Assembly (NCBI RefSeq): GCF_019112545.1
Contig: NW_025064895.1
Span: forward strand, 488,049-552,048
Length of the DNA stretch: 64,000 bases
Source of the DNA: Guyanagaster necrorhizus
Lineage: Eukaryota > Basidiomycota > Agaricomycetes > Agaricales > Physalacriaceae
Direction: 5' to 3'
In this document: positions 23,357 through 33,776 of the stretch, piece after piece
Layout: each line of letters begins with the position of its first letter
Numbering within the stretch: position 1 is the first letter of the stretch
Made by a program: the position numbers and the translations under genes
The notes under the pieces: model-generated
The model's database searches: none
What the model was told of the DNA's origin: nothing
Seen by the model: only the letters and a program-made list of their open reading frames with translations

Positions 23357-23816
23357 TGTTAGACCTAAGTCACATGTGATCAAAACATGTGATAAATAGA
23401 TGCTGTATCATATTCATACAGTCATGCCTAAGTCCACTGTTGTACTTTATTGATTGGTATGCTATCAAGGCTGAAAGCAAATAGCTTGAGAATAAAGTAG
23501 TATGAATAAAATTTAGCTCAAAGCTGGGATTATACCAGCAAGAGCTATTCTACTTATATACAGTTCATCCATAGCAATATAAATACTATTACTTATTATG
23601 TTTGTCATGGTTATTGTACTCTTTGTTCTCAAGCATTGTTACTGTCTATAAAAATCTTGTTGTACATTACCAAGCAATGCTATTGCATTGAAAGACAGTG
23701 ACCAATTAGGCCTGTTGTAATGACTAAGCCAGTTCCATAGTCTTAAGCACTGGTCTAGATGCTCTAACTAAGCATAAATAGGGGTTAATATAAAAGAAAA
23801 TAGAAAAATCATAACA
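23357..23816 (-). repeat. 3' LTR of element A
   Basis: It is 460 bp, reading TGTTATGATTTTTC...GGTCTAACA on the minus strand. The polypurine tract (AAGAAGGGGGTAA on the minus strand) lies immediately beyond 23816. Confidence 0.87.
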
Positions 23817-25331
23817 TTACCCCCTTCTTAAGATTATCATCCCAATGGATTAATTAAGGGATAATTCATAGTTACATATAGTCTCAGAGGCATCTATTCA
23901 TTTCTTGTTTACCTATTAGTTAGATTCTAGGCTATAGCCCTTCCAACTGACCAAATAATCAACTGTTGTCATAGTTCTCCCACCTCTGGCTTTGATCTTA
24001 TATAATTTATGATTTAAAATTTGATTAATTTCATAGTGCTTCTCATCATCAATGAGGTCTGATGAAGGAGGTGGAGGATATTCTTGATTTGAGAAGACTG
24101 GCACAATAAAAGACATGAGAAGAGATTTATTAAAAACATCATAGATTTTTCAGGTTAAAGAGAGCTTGAGTTTATATGCCAATGCACTGACTTTAGTGAT
24201 GATGAGAAAGAGTCTCATATGTTTATCAGCCAGTTTGTGTTTGGGATGAGAAAGGTAGAGGTTAGTGGTATTTAACCAGATCTTATCATTAATGTTGTAT
24301 GTGTGAGTGAAGGTTCAGTGTTTATCATATTGTTTTTTCATAGAGATCACCACTTTTTCTAGGGCAATGCATGTTTTGTTATAGATTTTGGTCATGGTCT
24401 GAGCAAAGTCAGAGGAGGCAGGTGTTGTGGTATGAATGCATTCAGTTTGAGAGATATTAGGGTGACAGTCATAGTTAATGAAAAAGAGAGTCTTTCTTAT
24501 AGCTGAATGAATACAGTTGTTGTGTTGGAACACTGCAAGAGTAAGCCATTCCACCCAATCATCTTGTTGATAGTTAATGAAGAGTCAGAGATACTTCTTG
24601 ATCTCTTGATTAACTTGTTCAGTTTTCCCATCCATCTGAGGATGATATGCAGTTGAAGCATTTTATTAAATGTTGAGGAGGCAATATAGGTCATCTAAGA
24701 ACTTTGAGACAAATTGTGGCTCTCAATCTGAGATTATGACTTGAGGCATACTACACTTAGCATATTCCTTGTTGCAAAGTATTTTAGCCCATCCTTCTGA
24801 TGTTAACTCTATTAAACATGTGACTAAAGTGATCACCTTCAAAAACTGGTTGATGATGATAAAGATTGTGTTATAACTATTGCACTCTGGCAATCTGGTA
24901 ATCATATCCACTGAGATATAGATCCAAAGTGATTGAGAGACCTTATTTAGGTGAAGTGATGCCACTTGTGGTTGCATTAATGATTTGTCTCATTGACAGG
25001 TTTTGCATCTCTTTATGTAGTGCTCAATGTCTTGACCCATCTTCAGCCACCAGTACTTTCATAGTACTAATTTCTTAGTTTTGGTGATTTCCAAATGTTC
25101 TGCTGTTGCATGGTCATGACACATAGTGATGATCTTGCCACAAAGTTGTTGATTCTGAGAGATGTAAATCCATCTATTATAGCAAATCAATCCTTCTTCC
25201 TTTGTCATGCCTCATTTATGATTGAGCAATAAGGTCATGCACTGGTTCTATTTGCTGTTATCCTTTGTAGTGCTTCTGATCTTTTTGTGGATCTCCTCTT
25301 CTGTTAGCATTATCATAGTCCAGAAATATTC
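23817..25331 (-). pseudogene. Element A integrase and chromodomain
   Basis: The minus strand shows the integrase zinc region near 25,000, the catalytic core (VDMITRLPECNSYN at about 24,900; VIISD at about 24,725) and the chromodomain (about 24,080-23,916, TTVDYLVSWKGYSLESN). It is cut at 25331 by element B; the preceding RNase H continues at 33777. Several stops interrupt it. Confidence 0.8.
25327..25331. repeat. Target-site duplication TATTC of element B
   Basis: TATTC at 25327-25331 is repeated exactly at 33772-33776, directly outside B's 527-bp LTRs. Confidence 0.93.
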
Positions 25332-25858
25332 TGTTATGATTTTTCCTATTTTCCTTTTATTTTCTTTTCTTTTTCCTCGGAAGTGACCCCTATTCTCGCT
25401 TAGTCAAAGCACTTAGGCCAGCACCTATGACCATGGGAATGCTTAGCTCAACAACCCAAGATGGTCATTCTCCTGTCACACTGCTGTGTGCTGTAAAGGG
25501 AGAGACAATGCTCTTTTTGTCCTCAAATTGCAGTGCACGACTACAGCTCCGCAGCAAGACAACAGCTTTTGTGGAGAGCCTGGCAATGGTAGGGGGAAAC
25601 AGCTCTACAGCAGACAATATCTTTTGTGAACAGTTATTTATAGCACAACAGTGAAACAGTATTTAAGTAGCATAGTTCTCGCTGTAATACTCCAGTCTCG
25701 AACTAAAGTTTTACTTCACCATCTTATCTCGAGCAAACTGCAACGCCTTGACAACACAATGCTAGTCACACACAAGTGAACTCTAACAGTATAACCTGAA
25801 GTGCGAGGTTCTGTTAGTTTATCACGTGTCTCTAGTCACATGGAATTTGGGCTTAACA
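25332..25858 (+). repeat. 5' LTR of element B
   Basis: It is 527 bp, TGTTATGATTTTTCC...GGGCTTAACA. A TATTTAAG box at 25660-25667 lies 34 nt upstream of AGTCTCGAACTAA (25694-25706), the probable transcript 5' end. Confidence 0.93.
25660..25667 (+). promoter_or_regulatory. TATA-like box of element B promoter
   Basis: TATTTAAG sits 34 nt before the segment that pairs with the primer site. TATATAAG/TATATAAA boxes occupy the same place in elements D (10895) and E (51658), 33-34 nt upstream of the equivalent segment. Confidence 0.6.
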
Positions 25859-25859
25859 A

Positions 25860-25872
25860 TTAGTTCAAGACT
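25860..25872 (+). other. Self-complementary primer-binding site of element B
   Basis: TTAGTTCAAGACT, starting 2 nt after the LTR end, is complementary at 12/13 positions to LTR segment 25694-25706. The one mismatch is at a decayed CpG. This matches the Tf1/sushi self-priming arrangement rather than tRNA priming. Confidence 0.7.
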
Positions 25873-25914
25873 TCTCACTTCCTTTTCTCAAGCCTATTTG
25901 TGCTGAGAAACCAA

Positions 25915-26160
25915 ATGCTCCCTGCTCTAAATCCATCTGATCCAAACTTTACACATGAGTTCTTTGAACTCCTTGCTTCTATCATTGGAACCCTGATCAG
26001 TTTGTTGGTGATCATACAGCTGTGCTGTGGACGCCAATCTATTACCGCCTGGGCTATTCGACACTACCAAGAATTTCAGCGCATCTGTACAATCCTTCAC
26101 AATGTCATGCCAGACCTTCCCCTCCACGACATCCCTCCCTCTGTCCGAAACTCCGTCTGA
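25915..26160 (+). CDS. Conserved leader ORF with a predicted membrane segment
   Basis: An 81-codon frame begins MLPALNPSDPNFTHEFFELL and carries about 20 consecutive hydrophobic residues (LLASIIGTLISLLVIIQLCC), followed by a basic and aromatic stretch (WAIRHYQEFQR). Equivalent segments occur at the same place in elements A, C, D and E. The frame is one base off from the following gag frame, both here and in C. It could be a separate small protein, or the N-terminus of gag joined by frameshift or splicing. Function unknown. I know of no membrane anchor at this position in standard Ty3/gypsy Gag. Confidence 0.55.
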   Translation: MLPALNPSDPNFTHEFFELLASIIGTLISLLVIIQLCCGRQSITAWAIRHYQEFQRICTILHNVMPDLPLHDIPPSVRNSV

Positions 26161-28942
26161 CACCCCGAAGAAGCAGAAGACAAGCCTAGGAGCTCGACTC
26201 AAAGATGTTCTAGAGAAGAGGAGCAGCAGCAGCAGCATGAATATCCCCCAAGACCCCCGTCGGCAGTCATCCGAGACCCTGGAAACCCTTGGGCTACAGG
26301 GTTTCGATGAACCTGACCTAACACCCCCATCCCCTTCCCCGAGCGAAGCATCACTGCATCAAGAACAACCGTCGCCCAGTCTGGAATTGGGCGCCAGGCT
26401 AGAGACTCCTTGGATGCCATTTGGATGGCTCCAAACCCCAGAAGAACCGACCGGCGTGAACCCCAACATGCCTCATCAATGAGAAGTAGTGGAAGGGGAA
26501 CCCGGGTCAGTAGTCCCGACCCATTCTTTGATGACACCAACAGAGACGAGGTCCAATACTGGCAAGCAGCATCAAGAGCAGCCAGTAGAATAGAGCAGGA
26601 GCAAGGAGGAGCCCCACACGTACCAAGGAGTAGTCCAGTGGTACCAAACGCAATACGGCCAACCCCCCAGTCTCTTGCTGACTTCCTCGATGCTCCCGAC
26701 TTTCTGTTCCAAGAACCAGCCTCTCCCTCCAGTAACCCCAACCCCTGGACAAGGTCAACTGCTGGAGTCGTCCAGGCCGACAACTACTACTACAGGGAGC
26801 AGACACTCCTCAGTGACGACTGCCCACTTTCATATGGGACAGACACCATCGCCAAGACTGATGATATCTCCATCCAGGGAAATAGGATACCGTCAGACCT
26901 CAGATCAATCGGGGGAGACAATGAACATATTGACCCCACCGGAAACCTCAAAAGGGTTCTCGATGGGCCAATTGCCGCCCTCTTCCTCCGCCCCTGGTTC
27001 TATCGAAACTTCCGCTGGTATCGCAGAGCAGTGGCGCCGCCAGCAGAAGGAGAAGAGAAGCAGCCCAACCGGGAGCCTACTCCTCGACCTGGACCCGACA
27101 ACGCCGAGTCGAGTACCCAGCCTGGACCCAGCCATCCCACAAATCTTAGGCCAGCACGGCAGTTCCCTCCTTGAGGGAACCACCGATAAGGGGGCCAAAG
27201 GGGATGACGAGGCCGAGGAGGAGGATCAAGGGGACCGAGTCATGGACCCCATCCTTGAGTGGGGAAGTATCGTCGACATAACCACGTGCCAAGCACAGGA
27301 GAAGAAGCAACGAGAACGAGAAGCGCGGGAGGAGGAGTTTGTTCAGCTATATCAAGAACAGGTAGCCGAACTATGGAGGGATGATCTCTGGCTACGATCA
27401 TCCCTGGGGAGAAGGTACACAGCCGCTGATCCTGTTGAGAAGGAGGAAATTCTACAGTATGCTGTGATGGAGTGGGCTATTTTTAATTTCAATCAGCAGT
27501 TCTTACACTATCAGATAATGGCGATGCCACCATATCGACCAAGGTTCAGCAAATGACAGGCACCAATGCCGTGGACACCAAGTGTCATGCCGTCCAGAAT
27601 AACAAACACGGCATCGTCAATCCGAACGGCAACGTCAAGGTACTCAGACGCCACATCTGCCGTCCGTAGCATGGCATCTCAGCTAGCCCGATCTTATGGA
27701 CAGCCGAGAATTCATCACCTGAACCCTTAGACCAGCACAGGGAGCTGACTACTGGCAGGGCAGCCACCACCCGATGAAGCCGAGAGAAGTGGACCGGCCC
27801 CCACCAATCAAAAGAAGGACGACCCAGAGGCCATGGCACAGGGGTGGACGATCAAAGATAGCCGAATCGTCCGAAAAGAAGGGCCTCCGATGCCAAGAAG
27901 CCCTGTCACCGACGATGGGTCCTTGCATTCCTTTCCAGGGCCCCCAATGGACTGGGTCGGCCCTCCTGGTGGGGAACCCCCAAATCTGATGGTGCCTCTG
28001 GATCTGAAGGTGCATGTATTAAATGTCAAACCGACATTTGGGCAGGATCCCCTTCCCTTCAAGGGGGCCTCGGATGATATTGACCGCTTTCTTTTAGACT
28101 GCGACCAATATTTTCAAGTCTTCGCTTCCTACTTCCTCCTCGACGTATACAAAGTCAACTATGCCACTACATACTTTGAGGACAAAGCAAAGGTATGGTG
28201 GGTACTGCTGGCACCTACCTTCTGGTCAACCATGCAACAACATCACTGACTGTCTTCATGGCCGGTACTAAAACAGATGATCCATGACAAGTTCATGAAT
28301 TCAGCTGTCCGAGAAGTACACAAGGCAAAGATGAAGGAGTACAAGATGGGTGACAAGGTGGTGCCCGACTACTTCGACAAGCTGGAACGACTTGGGAAGC
28401 TCACCGGAATCTGGGAGGATGTGGCTGACTCAGGGCGTATGGTCGAATATATGAAACTGGGAGTGCCACCACACTACCTCAAGACGATTTCGGATCTTAG
28501 CCACAGTGTACCAGTCGGCTACAATGATTGGAAGGCATGGATCACCATGATGTGGCAGGAGTGACAGCAACAAAAGACCGAAGCAGCAAACCTGTGGGGA
28601 CAGCATAGGTACCAGAGACAGGGCTCGAAGCCCTCCACCTCCCATGCGACCATGTCTGCCAGACCCGGCGGCTCAGCCCCAACTTCCCAAAATGACGGGA
28701 AGCGAACTGATAAGAGCCCAAGTACCGGAAAGGGTAAGCAGATCGACATGGATCGCCTCAAGAAGGAGAGGAAGTGTTTCAATTGTGGCCAACCAGGCCA
28801 CATGGCATGGAACTGCCCGGAGAAGAAGAACAAGCACACATGGGAGGATATCAGGGCACAGATCACGGAGCTAACAAAGGAAGCTCAGGACCTCAGAGAT
28901 GACGACAAACTTGAGGAGGTAAAAGATGGGGCCGAGCAGTAG
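26102..28942 (+). pseudogene. Element B Gag with CCHC knuckle
   Basis: The frame through 26102-28942 has a Ser/Pro-rich N-terminal part (QGFDEPDLTPPSPSPSE near 26,300), the IETSAGIAEQWRR segment (about 27,000) shared with A and D, a coiled acidic-basic stretch, an YTAADPVEKEEILQYAVMEW region (about 27,418), the capsid-like core (KGASDDIDRFLLDCDQYF at about 28,060) and the zinc knuckle CFNCGQPGHMAWNC (28775-28816). It ends in a TAG at 28940-28942. Stops at about 26480, 26599, 27554, 27728, 28247 and 28562 interrupt it. A second open frame, one base off, spans 26410-27174 and overlaps it. Confidence 0.75.
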
Positions 28943-31900
28943 GCAATTCAACTGCCTTGGCCAAAGAAACAAGTAACGGGTCATCATCTGCTGGACAGAC
29001 TGACATTTCATCTCCTATAGTAATACCACCTATGTCTAAATTATGCATGCATTCGAATATACCCGACCCAGTTACTCAGAAACCAGAATCGCCTAAGGAA
29101 TCGACTTCTATGACTCAAGTGCCGATGAAGGGCCGAAGAGGGGCAGAGAGCCCCAAAGGTATGTTTTCATCCTCCGTTCATCAAACTAAAAAATTAAAAC
29201 AGACTCAACTGCCTCCAGGCCAAATAGGGGTAGAGAACCCCACAGCTTGGCTCAAGCCATTTGACACTGAATGGACTTGGCAAGCAATCAAAAACACAAA
29301 AGATGAAGCAGCGGCAAAGGCCGTACTCAAGAATTGGGTACATAAAACCCGCGCCGAGGAAGTGATCGACGATATGATCACAGGAATGAGGAAGGTAGAA
29401 AGGTGCCAAGCACTGGAATAGCTCAATGAATTACGTGGACCACGAAAGTTCATTCGTCGAGCTAAAACCTTGGGACAGGACCTAGTAACCAAGGCACAGA
29501 TCGAGATGTTAACATCTCGATCTACCTATGCAGTCACTGCCCTGATTGACAGTGGCTGCACGGGAAGTTCCATTAATCGAGCTTTCGTCACCAAGCACCA
29601 ATTACCCACATGGGCAACAGCGGTCCCAATACCCGTCTATAATGCAGATGGAACAAAGAACCAAGCGGGATCAATCACTGAATACGTAGAGCTTAGGCTC
29701 ACTATCGGTGATCACTTGGAACGAATCGACCTAGCAGTAACAGATCTAGGAACCAGAGAGGTATTCCTCAGTCATGACTGGTTAATCAGGCATAACCCTC
29801 TAATCAATTGGAAAACCGGACGGATCATCTTTGCCTGGTGTCATTGCCAGAAAATTCCTTTTGAACTCCTGGACGAGGATTCTGAGGACCGATGGGATGA
29901 AGAATTACAAGACGGTGAAACTATCCTCGCCATAGACTTACAAAGGGCCATTAACATTCATGCGATGCACCATGCTAATGACCTAGCAGCAAAAGCTAAT
30001 GCCAAAAAAGGGGAAAGGACCTTTGATCAAATAGTACCTGAATGGGTGCGCAACTATTGGGATTTATTCGAAAAAGAAAGTTTCGACAAACTATCCGATG
30101 TGAAACCATGGGACCATGCCATTGAACTCATCCCTAATACGAATGCCAACTTGGATTGCAAATGCTATCCGCTAGACAATAATGAACAACAAGAACTGGA
30201 CAAATTCCTCGAAGAGAACTTATCTAGCAGACAGATCCGACCATCAAAGTCACCGATGGCATCACCCTTTTTCTTTGTCAAAAAGAAGGACAGGAAGCTC
30301 CAACTGGTGCAGGATTACTAGAAACTTAACGAGATGACGATCAAAAATCGTTACCCCCTTCCGTTAATCTTGGAGTTAATGGATAAACTCCGAGGTGCAA
30401 GATACTACACCAAACTAGACATTCGGTGAGGATACAACAATGTACGTATCAAAGAAGGAGATGAGTGGAAAGCTGCTTTTCGAACAAACCACGGTTTGTT
30501 TGAACTGACAGTAATGTTCTTCGGCCTCACAAACTCACCAGCCACCTTCCAATGGATGATGAACGACATATTTAAGGACCTCATTGCCACAGAAAACGTC
30601 ACAATCTACTTGGATGATATACTTATCATGTCCAAAACCAAGGAGGAACATAGAAGGTTGGTACGCCAAATCCTATCTTTGATGAGGAAGCACCAGCTCT
30701 TTCTCAAAGCTGAAAAATGCGAATTCAAGGTATTAGAAACGGAATACCTTGGAGTCATTATCAGCGAAGGAAGTATTCGAATGGACCCAATCAAAGTGGC
30801 AGGAGTAACCGAATGGCCGGAACCAACCAAGAAGAAGGAGTTGCAATCATTCCTCGGCTTCACCAACTTCTATCGAAGGTTCATTTGGGACTACAGCAAA
30901 ATAGTCCGACCGATGACACAATTGACCGGAAATTCCCCATGGACTTGGGGAATTTCCCAACAGGTGGCATTTGATGATCTTAAACACCGATTAACCGAGG
31001 ACATTATTCTGGCTATACCCAGTCAGAAAGAGAAGTTCCAAGTGGAGACGGACTCCAGCGAGGGCGCAGTTGGGGCAGTACTCTCACAGGAACAGGATGG
31101 CAAATGGCGACCAGTCGCCTTTATATCAAAAGCACTCACAGTAACTGAGCACAACTATGAAATCTATGACAAGGAACTCCTCGCTATAATGCTTGCCCTT
31201 GCCGAGTGGCGGCATTATCTCATTGGAGCAGTCCAGACCTTCGAGATCTGGACAGATCACCAAAACCTCCGGTACTTCTGACAACCTCAAAAACTTAATC
31301 GGAGACAAGCGCGATGGGTCACAGAGCTATCCCAATATGAATATATGCTACACCACAAGGCTGGCGTCGCAAACAAGAAGGCCGACTTCCTCAGCCGAAG
31401 GGCGAATCATGATCAAGGAGGAGACGACAACAAAGAAGTCATTTTACTATGACCAGAACATTTTCGGGCAATGATCATGCCCACGGAAGAAGAGGTGCAT
31501 GAACGCATCAAGAGCGCCACCCAGGATCCCCACAAGTGGGATCAAAGAATAGCCTCATCACTCAACCATGAGCGTGGGCTAAAAAAGGAAGGGGGATTAA
31601 TCTGTTATGACAGACGGATCTATATCCCTAGGGATCAAAAGCTTCATGGTGACATCATCACCACATGTCATGACCACACGACGGCTGGACATCCCGGCAT
31701 CGCAAAAACAAAAGAATTGGTCTTGAGGGAATACTGGTGGCCCAAGATGGACTATGATATCATTTGATATGTCAAAGCTTGTGAGGTTTGCCAGTGAGGC
31801 AAGACTTCAACACAACCCAGAGCGGCCCCACTCCATCCGAATGAGGTCTCTTCATCACCATGGACCCACATCTCGGTGGATATGATAACCAGACTTCCCG

Positions 31901-33102
31901 AAAGCAATGGCTATGATGCAATCATCATCATAGTCGATCGCTTCTCAAAGGTGATCATTCCGATTGCCTGTTCTACAGAATTAACATCCGAGGGATGGGC
32001 AAAAATACTACATGACGAGGTTTATGCAAAGTATGGCATGCCTCAAGTAGTGATTTCAGATAGAGGACCACAATTTGTGTCCAAATTCTTGGACGACTTA
32101 TACCGACTCCTCAATATCAAAAGGAATGCCTCGACAGCATATCACCCACAGACCAATGGCCAAATGGAATGGGCCAACCAGGAAATTGAAAAGTATTTAC
32201 AACTTTTTATCAGTTATCGACAGGACAATTGGACAGAATGGCTGGCATTGGCAGCATTCCAACATAACAACAGAATTCACTCTGCAACAGGCAAAACACC
32301 ATTCTTTGTCAACTATGGAAGGAACCCACCAGTTGCACAAACTGGATGGGTCCATATGACTACTCCAGCCTCAACTGACTTTGCATCAACAATGGCAAAG
32401 ATCCACGAGGAAACCAAAATAGCCCTAGACAAAGCTGCTTTATCAATGAAAAAGCAGTATGACAAGCATAAATGACCAGCACACAAATACGCAGTTAACG
32501 ATAAAGTCTGGCTAGACACAACAAATCTCTACCTACCAAGGCCAAAACAAAAATTGGCAGACAAACGTACAGGCCCATTCAAAGTCGTCGCTAAAATTGG
32601 TGAATCCGCATACAAGTTGCAGCTTCCAGCAACTTGAAAAATCCACAATGTTTTCAATGAAACATTGTTGAACCCATATATCGCACCAGCCTTCCCAAAT
32701 CAAGAACGACCACCTCTGCCGCCGGCAGAACTCATCGATGATGAAGAACACTATGAAATTGATGAGGTACTAAACCACAAAACACGCAAAGTCAAGGCAC
32801 AGGGCGGAGGCATGAAAACAACTGTTGACTACCTAGTCAGCTGAAAAGGCTATGGACTGGAATCAAACCAATGGGTTAATGAAAAATACATGAATGCGGA
32901 AGATGCCATTTGCGACTACGAACACAGAATCAATCGTGTTAATACCAGGGGAATGACAGAGCGTCCAATGGGACATACAGTGAAAAGCAATGTGACTGCA
33001 GCATGCGATGGATCCACAAGCAGCCTCGAACATACCGAAAGTCATGACATAACGACTGGCAAGACCAACGACCAAGCACCCTCGCAGTTCGAGATCCTAT
33101 GA
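28915..33102 (+). pseudogene. Element B Pol: protease, RT, RNase H, integrase, chromodomain
   Basis: This is one continuous frame, -1 relative to gag, opening at 28915 before the gag stop. It shows protease DSG (29548-29556, LIDSGCTGSS), RT with YLDD (30607-30618), RNase H (VETDSSEGAVGAVLSQEQ at about 31043), an integrase zinc finger ending CEVC, a DD35E core with Asp at 31879, Asp at 32059 and Glu at 32167, and a chromodomain (about 32746-32910, TTVDYLVS...KGYGLESNQW). Ten premature stops occur (TAG at 29419 and 30319; TGA at 30427, 31279, 31450, 31765, 31795, 32473, 32635, 32842), with no frameshift. All fit C-to-T or G-to-A transitions of Arg, Gln or Trp codons. Presence of the chromodomain places it among chromoviruses. 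Confidence 0.92.
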
Positions 33103-33231
33103 GAGACAAACAAAACAATGAAGGGTCAAAGTCTTTATGAACCTGCAGACTGACGGACGGGTCCAGCAGATCGGCCACCTCCTTCTGAGGGGGGGAGTCT
33201 ACCCTAACTTAACCATCAGGACGATGGTCTT

Positions 33232-33244
33232 AAGGAGGGGGTAA
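33232..33244 (+). other. Polypurine tract of element B
   Basis: AAGGAGGGGGTAA abuts the 3' LTR. The same tract, with minor changes, abuts the 3' LTR of A, C, D, E and G. Confidence 0.75.
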
Positions 33245-33771
33245 TGTTATGATTTTTCCTATTTTCCTTCTATTTTCTTTTCTTTTTCCTTGGAAGTGAC
33301 CTCTATCCTTGCTTAGTCAGGGTGCTTAGGCCAGTGCCTATGACCGTGGGAATGCTTAGCTCAACAATCCAAGATGGTCATTCTCCTGTCGCACTGCTAT
33401 GTGCTGTAAAGGGAGAGACAATGCTCTTTTTGTCCTCAAATTGCAGTGCATGACTACAGCTCCGCAGCAAGACAACAGCTTTTGTGGAGAGCCTGGCAAC
33501 GGTAGGGAGAAACAGCTCTATGGCAGACAATATCTTTTGTGAACAGTTATTTATAGCACAACAGCAAAACAGTATTTAAGTAGCATAGTTCTCACTGTAA
33601 TACCCCAGTCTCGAACTAAAGTTTTACTTCACTATCTTATCTCAAGCAAACTGCAATGTCTTGACAACACAACGCTAGTCACACACAAGTGAACTCTAAC
33701 AGTATAACCCGAAGTGCGAGGTTCTGTTAGTTTATCACGTGTCTCTAGTCACGTGGAATTTGGGCTTAACA
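33245..33771 (+). repeat. 3' LTR of element B
   Basis: It is 527 bp, the same length as the 5' LTR, differing only by transitions. It is followed by the TATTC target duplication. Confidence 0.93.
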
Positions 33772-33776
33772 TATTC

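Larger units (their letters stand above)
25332..33771 (+). mobile_element. Element B: youngest, near-complete Ty3/gypsy chromovirus
   Basis: It is 8,440 bp with two 527-bp LTRs, a perfect TATTC duplication, primer site, leader ORF, gag, pol and polypurine tract. It is the only gypsy copy here that still has abundant CpG. By hand alignment the LTRs differ at about 31 positions (roughly 6%), all transitions. Pol carries ten premature stops, so it is not autonomous. Confidence 0.95.

Noticed and set aside
25927..27198. Antisense frames of about 100-190 codons over element B gag
   Set aside because: They mirror the GC-rich, repeat-biased gag sequence and are not preserved in the related element C.
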